The notes: generated by a model not told the origin, from the sequence alone. DNA of 64,000 bases from Aquarana catesbeiana (GCF_042186555.1 NC_133327.1:99178353-99242352), one strand, 5' to 3'; shown: positions 11,660 to 23,495, counted from the stretch's first letter. Program-made: numbers and translations.

Positions 11660-12466
11660 CACTATATTACCAAAAGTATTGGGACGCCTACCTTTACCCA
11701 CACATCTTAGTCTATAGGGTTCAATATTGAGTTGGCCCACCCTTTGCAGCTATAACAGCTTCAGCTCTTCTGGGAAGGCTGTACACAAGGTTTAGGAGTG
11801 TGTCTATGGGAATGTTTGATTATTCCTCAAGAAGCGTATTTGTGAGGTCAGGCACTGATGTGGACAACAAGGCCTGGCTCGCAGTCTCCACTCTAACTCA
11901 TCCCAAAGGTGTTCTATCGGGTTGAGGTCAGGACCAGTCAAGTTCCTTCACCCCAAACTCTCTCATCAATGTCATTATGAACCCTACTTTGCGCACTGGT
12001 CCAAATCATTTGGTGGAGGGGGGATTATGGTGTGGGGTTGTTTTTCAGGGGTTGGGCTTGGCCCCTTAGTTCCAGTGAACGAACTCTTAAGGCGTCAGCA
12101 TACCAAGACATTTTGAACAATTTCATGCTCCCAACTTTGTAAAAACAGTTTTGGGGATGACTGCGTAAAAGTGAACAAAGCAAGGTCCATAATGACATGG
12201 ATGAGCGAGTTTGGGGTGGAGGAACTTGACTGGCCTGTTTAGAGTCCTGACCTCAACCCAATAGAACACCTTTGGGATGAATTAGAGCGGAGACTGCGAG
12301 CCAGGCCTTCTCACCCAACCTCACTGCCTGACCTTTCAAATGCACTTCTAGATGAATGGTCAAACATTCCCATGGACACACTCCTAAACCTTGTGGACAG
12401 CCTTCCCAGAAGAGTTGAAGCTATTATAGCTGCAAAGGGTGGGCCAACTCAATATTGAACACTTGA
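11660..12466 (+). mobile_element. Tc1-like element relic with unusually long inverted arms
   Basis: The left end 'cactatattaccaaaagta' follows a TA dinucleotide, as expected for Tc1/mariner. Positions about 11720-12000 and 12168-12462 are long imperfect inverted copies of each other (for example 'caatattgagttggcccacc' at both outer edges). The short loop encodes the Tc1 transposase signature GGGGIMVWGCFSG (plus strand, about 12010-12055). That signature matches the DDE-domain block preceding the second catalytic aspartate in the family. The frame is broken on both sides, so no functional protein is encoded. The extreme right terminus is missing; a Harbinger MITE begins 26 bp later. Confidence 0.75.
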
Positions 12467-12491
12467 CTTATTGAACACTTATTGAACAGAC

Positions 12492-12932
12492 TAATGCCCT
12501 GTACACATGGTCGGATTTTCTGACAGAGAAAGTGTGATTGGATTATGTTGTCAGAAATTCCAATCATGTGTGGGCTCCATCGGACTTTTTCCATCAGAAT
12601 TTCCGACACACAAAGTTTGAGAGCAGGCTATAAAATTTTCCGACAACAAAATCCGATCCTTTAAATTCCGATCATGTGTAGACAAATCCGATGCACAAAG
12701 TGCCACGCATGCTCAGAAGAAATTAAGAGACAAAAGCTATTGGCTACTGCTCCGTTTACAGACCCGACGTACATGTTTTACGTCACCGCGTTCAGAACGA
12801 TCGGATATTCCGACAACTTTATGCGACCATGTGTATGCAAGACAAGTTTGAGCCAACATCTGGCGGAAAAAATCCGATGGATTTTGCTGTCGGAATGTCC
12901 GTTCAATGTGCGATTGTGTGTACAGGGCATTA
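12492..12932. mobile_element. Harbinger-type MITE (1)
   Basis: Bounded by inverted ends, taatgccctgtacac on the left and gtgtacagggcatta on the right. The left half resembles the right end of the 12-kb Harbinger element at 39562-51532 ('gctccatcggactttttcc', 'gacacacaaagtttgaga'). The right half resembles its left end ('caagacaagtttgagccaac'). No coding capacity. It is probably mobilised in trans by a transposase of that family. Confidence 0.85.
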
Positions 12933-14589
12933 GAGTGGGATGCCAATAAAGTTCATATATGCATGTATATGAGGCCATGTATATTCTCATGATCTTAGTT
13001 GAGTTATTTCCTGCCAGGAAGCATGACATGTGAAGGACTTAACCCCCAGTCTCCTACGAGCTACCCCTTAAACATAATCTCTAATCCCTCCAAATCCTTA
13101 CCCACAAATGACTTGACAAGGTATTGGAGTAAATGGCCTTGATGGCCTTTTATTAACAAATTAACATAAAACTAAATAAATAAAATTTTAAATAACTTTC
13201 AATAACCTTTTCAGTACTTTTTTGGGGTCTTGGAGGGGAACACACACCACTGGTCACTGCAACAAACTTCGTATAAACTTTAGGCCTCCAGTCACAACCC
13301 CCGGACTGTGAGACGGTACCCAACCTTTGCAGTGACCTAACTTTACCCCTTCCGGTTAACCCCTCATAACTGGAAGGTACCAGATAAACCCCATATTACA
13401 TATGTGTACCAACCATGTTATATCTCCATATTTCATACATCTCCTCCTCCTCACAGACCCAAACCACTGCCCAGGCAATCTCTGTAGTCCCCCTTTCTAA
13501 TTAAACCTAACCAATGGAGGGTGGGTGGGAATCTTTTCTCCCCGCCGCTCACCAATGACGTCACTTCCCCCTGTTCCTCCACTTCTCATTCCTTGTGCGC
13601 CTCCCCTGCTGCAGCCACTCCCCCTTTCTTAAAGGGGAAAACTAATTACAGCGTGACTGTGCAGTCCATACATGTCATGCTGCTCCTGCGCCGATCCCCT
13701 ACGCTCCTCTGCTCCGGGACTCTCTGGATGCTGATTGGTGGCTGAGGACAAGTAGATTAATTTCTTTGTATGAACACATTGATACATAAGACCCCTAGAG
13801 TTCAGGCATTGAGGATAACAAGCTGGTTTCCAGCAAAACTACCAGCAATAAAATCCCATGATTGCAATTTACCATGCAAGTTCTGTCTGCGTACTGCCAG
13901 CCTTATAAAACAGCACAGGTAACATAAAAAAAAGTGTACTCACAGAGAATATTCATTTGGCAATCTCTATTCATCAAAGATCATCTTCAAAAACAACCCT
14001 GCAATACATCTGCTTTATATTGTGTTTACCATTGTATGGCGCCAGGAGTGTTTCATTTAAATAGGTCCCCTTCAGGCAAGCACATGTTTCTTTTTCATTG
14101 TTTGCTGTTCTAGAGCGAGGAGTGTGATGTATGATTTAGAGGGACTGCACAATGTACAGATTATTACGCATAAAACATATGCTTTTTGTAGCTAAATCCT
14201 CTTTTTTTCCCCCCATTTGATAGAGGTTGACTGCAGTGGATGAGCATCATTAGCTTGGCATTTAAGATCTTGCATTTATGGAAGAGTATCTGGGGCATTG
14301 TAAGTTCAAGCCTTCATATGTTACTTATTAAAGCCGGTTTTGATTTAAAGGTTAGCTTGCTTAATTTGTTAACGTGTAACGCTTCCCTCCCCCACACCTA
14401 ATGTTCTTTTTCTAAAGTGAAAAGTTCTAGAGTGCTCGGGGCCAGAAGCTTTTCACTGACAATTCATTGATGTCTTTCCTAATTACAGAGATGGACAAAT
14501 TGTTTTTAGGATCCTCAGTAGAGAGAAGGGTTAATAATCCTCTTAATAATCCTCTTGTAGAGAAGGGTTAATATAGTCACCGCATACAC
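12933..14589. other. Non-coding stretch, nothing recognised
   Basis: Includes a pyrimidine-rich, CpG-containing patch around 13450-13740 and AT-rich flanks. An apparent 74-codon ORF near 13521-13745 has no recognisable domain. No RNA gene or paired termini seen. Confidence 0.5.
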
Positions 14590-14999
14590 TTATGCCGCGT
14601 ACACACCACCGGACTTTACGGCATACTTGGTCCGTCGAACCTGAGTCCATTGGACAATTTGATCGTGTGTGGGCTCCAGCGGACTTTTTTTTCTCAAAAG
14701 AAATGAAACGTGTTTCAAATCTGTCCTACGGACTCGAGTCCGGTCGAAAAGTTCGCTCGTCTGTATGCTAGTCCGACGGACAAAAACTGACGATAGGGCA
14801 GCTATTGGCTACTGGCTATGAACTTCCTTGTTTTAGTCCGGTCGTACGTCATCACGTACGAATCCGTCGGACTTTGGTTGATCGTGTGTAGGCAAGTCCG
14901 TTCATTCGGAAAGTCCGTCGTAAAGTCCGTCGAAAAGTCCGTCGAAAAGTCCGCAGGACAAAGTCTGCCGTAAAGTCCGCTCGTGTGTACGCGGCATTA
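14590..14999. mobile_element. Harbinger-type MITE (2), different subfamily
   Basis: Flanked by the 3-bp target duplication TTA (14590-14592, 14997-14999), the hallmark of PIF/Harbinger. The ends tgccgcgtacacacc and gtgtgtacgcggca are inverted. The interior is built of repeated 'gtccgtcg'/'aaagtccg' motifs (about 14840-14990). Subfamily sequence differs from the copies at 12.5 and 30.8 kb. Confidence 0.85.
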
Positions 15000-15010
15000 C
15001 AATATTAAGG

Positions 15011-15483
15011 TTCTATGGTCATGGCATACACTTTCATTTTAAAACATCAGCATTCTAATAACATTACGAACAATAGTTACTGTATGTTTGACAATCCAAT
15101 ATAAGCTTGCTTGAAAAATCTCCTTTCATGCTGTGCTTACTAACCAGTGGCGGCTCTGCTCAATATTTTTTTTTGGGGGGGGGGGGGGCGGCAAACCAAT
15201 GCAAAACAGTGTTCTGCGCCCAACCCCACCCTTTTTTGAAGCCAATTAAGCCAATTAGAGCATCAGGCTATAATCATGTGCTTCCAAAAAAAAAAAAAAA
15301 CATTAAAGTCCTTGCGTCTAGCGCCCTGCATGGAGATTAGAGGGCCGGACACATGGATTAGGGGGGTGGCACCCCTGCGCCCTGCATTACGGGCTGCCAC
15401 TGCTACAAGCCATCTTTTTCCACAACTTTCTCGACCCCCCTGCATGCTTTGTATCTTCTTCCCTGCTATTTACATCCACATTC
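15011..15483. repeat. Dispersed repeat R1, copy split by hAT element
   Basis: Sequence before 15145 and after 15402 is collinear with 1709-1935 ('acactttcattttaaaacat', then 'aagccatctttttccacaac'). It resumes at the point expected if the intervening 258 bp were an insertion. Confidence 0.65.
15145..15402. mobile_element. hAT-type MITE copy 1
   Basis: Ends CAGTGGCGGC and GCTGCCACTG are inverted. The interior holds a T8-G12 stretch, 'cccttttttgaagcc' and 'cgccctgcatggag', all shared with the copy at 20385-20813. Flanking 8-mers (ttactaac, ctacaagc) are only partly alike, consistent with a decayed hAT 8-bp duplication. Non-coding. Confidence 0.75.
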
Positions 15484-15548
15484 TAAGGACTACAGGCAGG
15501 CTCTGTGAAATGTGTGACACAGCAGTGCCTACACACAGGGCATACAGT

Positions 15549-16702
15549 ACACACTTGCCAACTGCCAAAGATTGACCCGGACAGTCACGATTTTTTGGCA
15601 TCTGTCATAGTCGCCAACATTCTGAAAGCATTTTTAGGGGCACTTTTTTTCTGCAGGTGGTGTATTATTTTAATTGGGGGGGAATTCATTTGTAGGCGTG
15701 GTGTAGCAGGATTTCAAAAATGTGCCCCTGCGAAAAATGGGCATAGTTTAAATTACGGTAAACATTGGGCATGGCTTAAATGGGGTGTGTTTAGAATCTG
15801 AGATGACTTACAGAGTGAATAATGTGGTAATATACAGTATATGGAATGTAGGTAGGCCGGGAGGTTGAGGAGAAGGAGAAGGGGGGTGGGTGAGTAAAGT
15901 TGGGTTAGGAATGGAGAAAAGGGGGATTGCGCAGAGTTATGAGCAGAGTTGGGGGGTGGAGAAGAGGGTGGTGAGCAGAGTTGGGGATTGGGGGGTGAGC
16001 AGAGTTGGGGATTGGGGGGTGAGCAGAGTTGGGGGGATGGAGAAAAGGTGGGTGAGAAGAATTGGGAGGGATAGAGAAGGGGGGGTAAATAGGGTTGGTG
16101 AAGGGGGGTTATAAACAGAGCTGGGCTGTTCCGGGCTTCTGGGAGGGAAGACACAGACACCGACGTTGGGGGGACAGGCACACAAAAGTTGCTGCATAGG
16201 ACAGTCAGCAGACAGCTTTATATGGGACTCACCATGACTGTAGTTTTAATGGCGGCAGGCATGGGTACCTACCTCGGGTGTCTCTCCCTGTTCACCACCC
16301 CCACCCCTCCCATCTCTTCATTAAGCCAGAGATATCCTCCTTCTATCTGCTTCCCTTCAGAAGGCGGGCTGGCCACGTTCTCAGAGGCCGGCCACAACTC
16401 CCTGTGTCCAAGCCAATTAGACACTGCAAGCCTCGCAGGCTCTGCCACCTGGGTGGTGTTTAGTTTAAGTAACTTGCAATGAGAGTGTCTGATCTAAGCT
16501 GCTGGGGGAGGGACAGACTGGCAATCAATGTTCTGCTGCTCTGTCTCTTGGCACCATGCCCAGCAGCACCTGAGCTCCAAAATCACTCACTAGCATGGCT
16601 GTCCGTGACAGAGGTGGAATTTTGGAATTCTGCCTGGGACAGGCTCAGACTGGGACATTGGTCCGATTTCCATGACTGTCTGTGACTGTTGGCAAGTATG
16701 CT
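15549..16702. mobile_element. Element with 'cttgccaac' inverted ends
   Basis: The left end 'cacacttgccaactg' and right end 'gttggcaagtatg' are inverted. Adjacent blocks also pair ('cggacagtcacgattttttgg' region against 'tccgatttccatgactgtc' region). The interior includes purine-rich DNA with a 24-bp minisatellite. The minus-strand ORF at 15753-16181 is a by-product of that satellite (repeating PNPQLCSP). No transposase was recognised and superfamily is unknown. Confidence 0.5.
15971..16042. repeat. 24-bp minisatellite, about three units
   Basis: The unit 'gtgagcagagttggggattg' plus gggg is exact at 15971-15994 and 15995-16018. A diverged third unit follows from 16019. Related fragments occur just upstream. 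Confidence 0.85.
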
Positions 16703-16744
16703 CTGTCCCGCTATTGCTAAGGGCAATCTGGGGTCAGGGCTGGG

Positions 16745-17157
16745 GACAGGGACAGCTGCAAATAGGACTCCCTACTTCCCAGAACCTAGAGCACTTAAAA
16801 AAAAAATATATATCCCTGGCTCCATTTGTTTAGCTGTAGGGGAGCCGCAGCAGAAAGGACCTAGTTTTCACATTTATGGGTGCGGCGGAGTAATCTGCAG
16901 TGCTACTGTTCCTTATTATTAAACTAAAGACCCTGGCTCTTTAATATCAATCCGCAAAATTGCTCCAGCAGATAGAGGCTGGAACTTTGGGTTATCTATT
17001 GAAAGCCACTACATGCAGATTACTCTGTCGCACCTAAAAATGGCAAAATAGTCCCCTTTCTGCTGTGGCCCCCCCTGCAGCTAAAAGAATGGAGCCAGGG
17101 AAAGTTGCTCTAGGTTTGCTAAGAAGTAGAAGGTCCTATCTGCAGCTGTCTCTTGAA
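16745..17157. mobile_element. Foldback element with ~155-bp arms
   Basis: About 16749-16905 and 16995-17155 are imperfect inverted copies. Shared blocks are 'acagctgcaaataggac', 'aacctagagca', 'ccctggctccat', 'cagcagaaagg' and 'gagtaatctgca'. The loop of about 90 bp has no coding potential. This looks like a non-autonomous inverted-repeat transposon; target duplication not resolved. Confidence 0.65.
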
Positions 17158-20100
17158 ATCATTGGGCACCGCTGCATGCATGACGTCACGCGTTGGGACT
17201 AAGCGACAGGCTACTGGAAATGACACGGGAGTACGAGCTCGCTGCTCGTGGAGTACATGTTTGTTTTAGTCACTGTCAAAAGTGAGTAACATACCAGCTG
17301 TTTTAATAATAAAAACATCGCATAAACGTTATTACACAATTGGAGAATTCTTTCTTATACATCACCATCACAGAGATTATCTGGGGGGACCCCCCGGGAG
17401 CACCATCCACCATAGAGATCTACAAGCTGGGCAAAGTTTTGCAGGACCCTTAGAGGCAGATGGAGACGCATGGATCCCCAGGGAGAGCCATTCATCCAAT
17501 GCTGTTACCTTACAGCAGTAAGGTGAGAGGCTTGAGAGCACAGAGGTGTCACCACAACGTGAAGGAAAAAACACCAATCACTTTATTCACTAATATGAAC
17601 TGAGAGAGGCACCAGTCACCTTTTGTACTTTATTTATTAGACCATTAGTGTCTGTTTTTGGACTTTTACTTTACAATTGCTTTTGGTTTATATATCACAT
17701 TAGCCACTGCATCTGTTGATGTTGGCAGATTTTGTCTTTGCATGTTAAGTACGTATACTTGGCACCATTTCTTGTGGGAATTTACTATCATTGCTTTATT
17801 TGCACATATTTATTTTAGTAGTATATTTATACAGCATTTTGTAGTACACCATTTGATTGCATTGCTATATGACAGTGCAGCACCACTATTACACCAGATA
17901 TCACATCCTAGCAACCAGTCACGTTCATGCACAGGCCCCAGCAGAGGAGGAGGATGTAACTTCCTCCTCCCTGCTCTGCCTCTTAGTGATCCAGCTCTCG
18001 GCTTCCCTTCCTCCCTGCCGACAATAGAACTGGCTCTGAGATGAGGGGGACCCACTGGGAGTCACTGGCAGAGGGAAGGGCAGCTCCTGCAGGCCTTTCC
18101 ATGACACCCTGTGCCTGTTATCTGACATTCCTCTCCACCAGCAAAAGTTAAAACTTTTTCACATAGAATTTGCTGCTTAAATAACAACCGGGATGATGTG
18201 AGCAGGAGGGCTAGGAAGGAGAAGCAGCTGCTGAGGAACTACAAGTTGCAGCAGGACCACAACGTTTTAACATGCCTCTGCACAGAACATGTTGAGGGAC
18301 TTGGTGTTTCTGGAAAGTGCTGAAGCCAAAGATGGCCTGACAGGACATGTCAGTATTTCGTTTATCTCAGTCACCACCCTGAGTTCCTCAGATTACCAAC
18401 ACACTAGTAACAAAAGTACACCAACTCCCAACATTGTCTGTCCGAAATATAAATGACAGTACTGGGACTTGTAGTAACCCAAATATCTGAGAAGCTTATA
18501 TGAAGTCTTTGAGCTTGTGAGGGTAGAAGGCACTACATATGCCTGCAACAAATACATCATATGCTTCTTGTAGGACTACGCACATTTTAAATGAATGCGC
18601 CACCCCTAATTAAAGAACATTTTCCGCCTACAATAGCTTGCTGGACACATGGCAAAAAAAGATGTCCCTAAAAAATTTTGGGGGAATGTTGGCAGCTTGG
18701 GCGTAGTGAATGTGTGTCACAGAATTCAAGGAAGTGAATGTGTGGGGATCTTCACAAAGTTTACAAATTCAAAATCATTCTGATTAATAGGAGTAAGCTA
18801 GAAATACTTCAAATACAATGTGGAAATGAATGTGATTTTATTTATTTTTTTAAGCCTAAATGAAAATGGATGTAACTTTGTTTTTAGCAACATGGAAATA
18901 GCCACACATAAGTAGTATTATGATTCTTGCTCTAATTTAAAGTGGACAGCGCCTTGCAGCGCTGGGGTTCTGAGACCAATAACCTACAGGATACTGTGTA
19001 AATGTAGTTTCTTGATTGCCTGGATTTCTTTCAAATCCTCTAATAACCTCTCAAAAAGGTACTGTCTCTGTAGGTGTGTGTGACTCTAAAACAATCATAC
19101 TGTAAACTCCTCTGTGGCAGAGGCTTATGTTAACTGTTCTATACGTGTACTATATAACATGTTTATACTGTATATGTCAGCTCAGAGGGAAGGGCCCTGG
19201 GCTCAGAGGGAAAGACCATGACTGGGGGTCAGGGAGACCCTTCATGGTTTCTTGCAGCTGGGCCCTAAAGGTCTATTATTGCTTGTATTAAAAAAATGGT
19301 CAATTCTTCCTCATTACAAATGCTGGCTAATTTTACACTGCTGTATCCTCTACAGTCTCTTAATCCTTAATGAGAGCTTAAAAAAAAAGCCAGCAACAGG
19401 ACAGAACAGGGACAACCAGAGGGAACTAGTAGCCAATTTCTATCTGCCAGTGAAAGCAGATCTACTGTATCACCATTTGATTAAAAAGCATGCGTCACTG
19501 TTACAATTACTTGAATAAAGCCTTTTTTTGGCATGTGTAAGCCAAGCTAATTATAAAAGAACAATTTAATTCCAGAGCCAAATATGCACTGCCAGTATAC
19601 ACTGTAGCTGAGTCTGTCTGTGAAAGGTGTACTGTTCTATAACACCCTGTACAGCTTTAGGACATAGCCCCAAGCATATTATTTAAAGGATTTGTGTATT
19701 TTCAATGTTGCTCTAAAAGCTGCGTGTGGGACCGAAGCCTTCCATCCTCCTGACTGAGCCTGCTCATCCCTCTCACTCCCAATGGGAATCACACGCTGAG
19801 TCTGCATTTACTTTCAGGGCACTACAGCCAGATCTGCACAGATAATGTTTTTCTTTACACTCCCCACGTATTGGCTGTGAACAACATTTCTTGCTTAAAT
19901 ATTCAGATGGAGGCCAGATCTTGCTGATACCTTTCTTTACTTATTAAAGTTAAGAAGTAACATAACAGTTTATATATTGGTTAATCAATCCAAATATTGG
20001 TAGCATAGAGCTACTGCATGCGATGTTAATGCCTGGCTCAAGATAAAATTAATCTGCCATCTTCTCTTTCCATCTACCTTCTTATTAGCCCCTTCTCCCT

Positions 20101-20376
20101 GGAGGGGAATACCAAGGAAAGAACCAAGTCCTCTATGCCTTCCCTTAAGCTCAGTCCTTATGCAGGTGGCACTTACCTTCTCCCCAGATGTCCAAATGGG
20201 GACCCCACGCAGCCCCTCTCCATCCAGGAAGAGCAAGAGCACTACAGCAGGCTTGTCCTCTTCTCTAGCTCTCCAAGTGTCCCTCCCCCTCAGGGTCCCA
20301 GCACCACCCACCTATATAAGGACTCCCAGACTCCTCCATTTAGGAGGGCAAACCTTAAATGGGACCTACCCCCATC
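17158..20376. other. Non-coding stretch, nothing firmly recognised
   Basis: About 3.2 kb. The part 17160-17900 (CpG-rich start with 'gacgtcacgcg', then AT-rich tail) has the composition of a retroelement 3' end, like the Penelope tail at 28-29.8 kb, but I could not align the two. Open frames, including 128 codons at 17658-18044, carry no domain. No RNA gene seen. Confidence 0.45.
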
Positions 20377-20821
20377 TTCACCTGCAGTGGCAGCTGGTGC
20401 TCAAAATTTTTTTTTTGGGGGGGGGGGCGGCAAACTAATACCACCCCCTCACAGGAGATTGACAATCTCATAGCCTGCCCCCGTGCTGGAGATGGACTGC
20501 GGTGATCACCCCACCCCCACGGGGGACAGACAGAAAGTCCTAAGACTCCCTGGCCAATTGGGGCTTCCTGATTGGCCGGGAGGGGAATTAAGACGACAAT
20601 AGCGAATATTAATTCGCTATTGTCACACAAGTGGGTGGGCTCCACCCTGAGTCCACCCTTTTTTGAAGCCAACTAGAGACTTCTAATCTAATCATGTGCT
20701 TAAAAAAAAAACATTGTAATGTAATGCATCCAGTGCCCTGCATGTAGAATAGGGGCCAGGCGCATGGATTAGGGGGCGGCGCCCCTGCATCCTGCATGGA
20801 CGGGCCACCACTGTTCACCTG
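20377..20821. mobile_element. hAT-type MITE copy 2 with intact 8-bp target duplication
   Basis: The element 20385-20813 has ends CAGTGGCAGC and GGCCACCACTG. It is flanked by identical 8-mers ttcacctg (20377-20384 and 20814-20821), the diagnostic duplication length of hAT transposons. It shares the T-G run and 'ccctgcat' blocks with 15145-15402. It contains about 190 bp extra, including the near-palindrome 'aatagcgaatattaattcgc' near 20600-20625. Non-coding. Confidence 0.9.
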
Positions 20822-22748
20822 CCTACATGCATAAAAAGACATGCTCAACACTATACTGATAAAAATGATTATTCCATTGGCACATGTCCACCAGCTTTCT
20901 ATGCATTTTTGTTACAGTAGTTTACTTAATATCTCTAAAATGGCCAGAATTTAAACACAAAATTCACCTCTCATAGACTTTAACAGGATTCACCTCTAAG
21001 CTTGGGTTCATCAAATTTCAAACAAGATTTCCAGAACCCCTAGTGAATTGAACCCAGGCCCATTACCAGTCCTGGCTTTCCTAAGTAATCCTTTATATTA
21101 AACTCTTTTCAAGGCTAATAGGCAAGCTATTGTCACAAAAGGTCATACGTAGCTGGGCACTGCCAAGGGAAACATTTAAACAAGCAAAAAAGGGTTCTCT
21201 AAAAATCTCGTACAGCCGTGAGAGAGCCTTTTTAATGCAATTTGGAGGGTGGAGAAAACACAACACCTTTAACCTTTTTACTTCCAGAACCTTTTATTGT
21301 GCCGCAGCCACCAGGAGTGTGAGTGTAAAACCCCTTGTCACCACTGCCATGAGGATTATGGTAGTGGCATTAAAACAGTTAAAGTACATGCTTGGAATAT
21401 ACCTAATATATGCCTTAATATACAGTATACGTATTTTTTTTTTTTTTGGGGGGGGGGGGGGGTATTTTAATATTTATCCATCTTTTATTTATTCTACTAG
21501 GTCAAAAAATTGGTTAGGGTTTTAGTGTTTCAGGGTTTCTTTTTTAATTGTAGGTATATTCTATTTCATGTTGCTAGGGACTTTTTTTTATTGAGGGAAG
21601 CGCAGTGTACACAAGCTGCCCTTTGCTTGCAGCAGATCACCACATACTTATGCGTTAGTGTGCACCAATGCATCACATATTTACTTCCCCTATTGCCATA
21701 GCCGCCATTAAATTTAAGCAATCCTTTTATCAAAAATGTCAGGTGGGCCTAAAGTGAGAGACAGTGGTTCTTCACTCAAGCAGGTACTCTGGGGCAAAAA
21801 GAGCAATGGTTAGGCCACACCATCTAGAGGCAGGGCATGTATGCCCTTTCCACACAGTGGATGTGCTATTTAGCCATAGTACGCTCAGGCTGAGAAAGCC
21901 ACCCTCTTCAAACTCATCCTAGGATGACAATGAAGAGTCTTTAGGATTATTTGATCATATTATCACTGAAATGCTGCAGAAGGATGATATTGGTAATGTG
22001 CAAGCACTGAGGAAGACATCAGACAGGGAGCAACGAGAGGCAGTGATGTTCCAGAAGCTGAAGATTACTGTGAAGTAGGCTTCAGTGAATGAGGTGGGGG
22101 TAGATGATGACGGGGTAGACTGTCCCTGATTGGAGAAGAAAAAACTCTTGAGGGAGAGGCAGAAGAGCAATAGAAGGATCAGGCATCCTAATCTATTTGG
22201 CGGCACTGCCCTTTAGTTACGGGCCGCTGCTATCCCCAGGGCTAGACCACACAGTTCTGCAGTTTGTGCTGTTTTAATGTATCTGCTGCCAACAGCACCA
22301 TTGTGATCTGAACCCTCTGACTGTAACATAACAGCAGTGGCAAACGCCTGCATAAGGAAACGCATGACTTCGCACCACAGAGCTCAGTGGGAGCTGCAAC
22401 TCAATGAAACAAGTCAACAGCAAAAAACCCGCACTCCTTCTCATTCCTCATTTTCCACATCTTCCCCCTCCACAACAGTCTCCTACTGTATCCACCGCAA
22501 CATCTGCAAAGTAGCATGCCCTGTAGTGGAAGGGAGAAAGATCTCATAAGGATACACCACCTCAAGCCGGGAAGATTTTCATGGGGTAATGTTGAGAAGG
22601 GTCAAAAGCCAAAAGCTCTGGGCAATGGGTTACTGCATTTTTACTCTGCTGGACTTCTTAAATCAGGCACCAAAAAAAAAAAACAGTTATGTTATTCAAG
22701 ATGCAGAGACCCACAATCACCTGAAATTTACTAAAATTTACTGATTGG
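20822..22748. other. Mostly unrecognised; possible decayed coding relic near the right side
   Basis: Around 21950-22720 the plus strand reads, across several stops and frameshifts, as an acidic/Ser-rich protein-like sequence with segments such as RMTSHHRAQWELQLNE (about 22360-22405). I do not recognise its family. It could be an old transposase or retroelement relic. The rest shows only poly-T/poly-G runs and AT-rich DNA. Confidence 0.3.
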
Positions 22749-23495
22749 CTACAGTGAGTTACAACGAAAAAATACAAAGTGTGGCGCTAATAGTAGCAAT
22801 ATATGAAACTAAGCATTAGGTAATATCACACAATAAAAATGTGAAACAAAATTGACACGTGAGCACAAGTGACAGTGACTAATGAACAGAGATAATAAAT
22901 AAATATATGTGTTCAATACAAATATTGGATATGATCTAAAACAATAAAGGAAATATGTGATAACAGTGCATGAACAGTTATCTAATGTAAAGTCCAAAAC
23001 ACCAAAAAAATTTGTGACAACAGTGCATGAACAATTTTAGGCAGGTGTTTTCTTATATGTGTAGAAGAGCTTTCAACCCAGTAGCCTGGTAGGTACGTGG
23101 ACCATAGGAGACCCGAGGTGCACGGAAGTTTGGAAACAGTGCCAGGACCATCACCAGAAGCTATGGAGGCTTACCGGAAGGTATGGCCTGAAATGGCGTA
23201 TGCCATACAGGTCAAAAAGGCTTAGTGACCAACAGGTCTAGACGTATTATCCGGTCAGAAGTTATCGTCACACAGACCATGGGGAGGAAGAATTGGTCAA
23301 CACGACTTCCACATTGATAGATATACCACCGTAGACCATGCGAAAGATTCGTATTACATGTGAGGAATAAAAACACTCACATAGTGTAATAACGTAAAAC
23401 TTGGATTTATTTAAAAAGTAACAATAAAAAAACAGACTCACATTTTTTGCAGATAAAATTAGCGTATCAACCGTGTAGCGGTAGTTGTGAGGGAT

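Noticed and set aside
13115..13760. Possible LTR or promoter CpG patch
   Set aside because: No paired direct repeat, primer-binding site or polypurine tract visible within the window.
15753..16181. 142-codon Pro/Ser-rich ORF on the minus strand and overlapping ORFs on both strands
   Set aside because: Produced by the purine-rich 24-bp minisatellite; all frames are open there because of composition.
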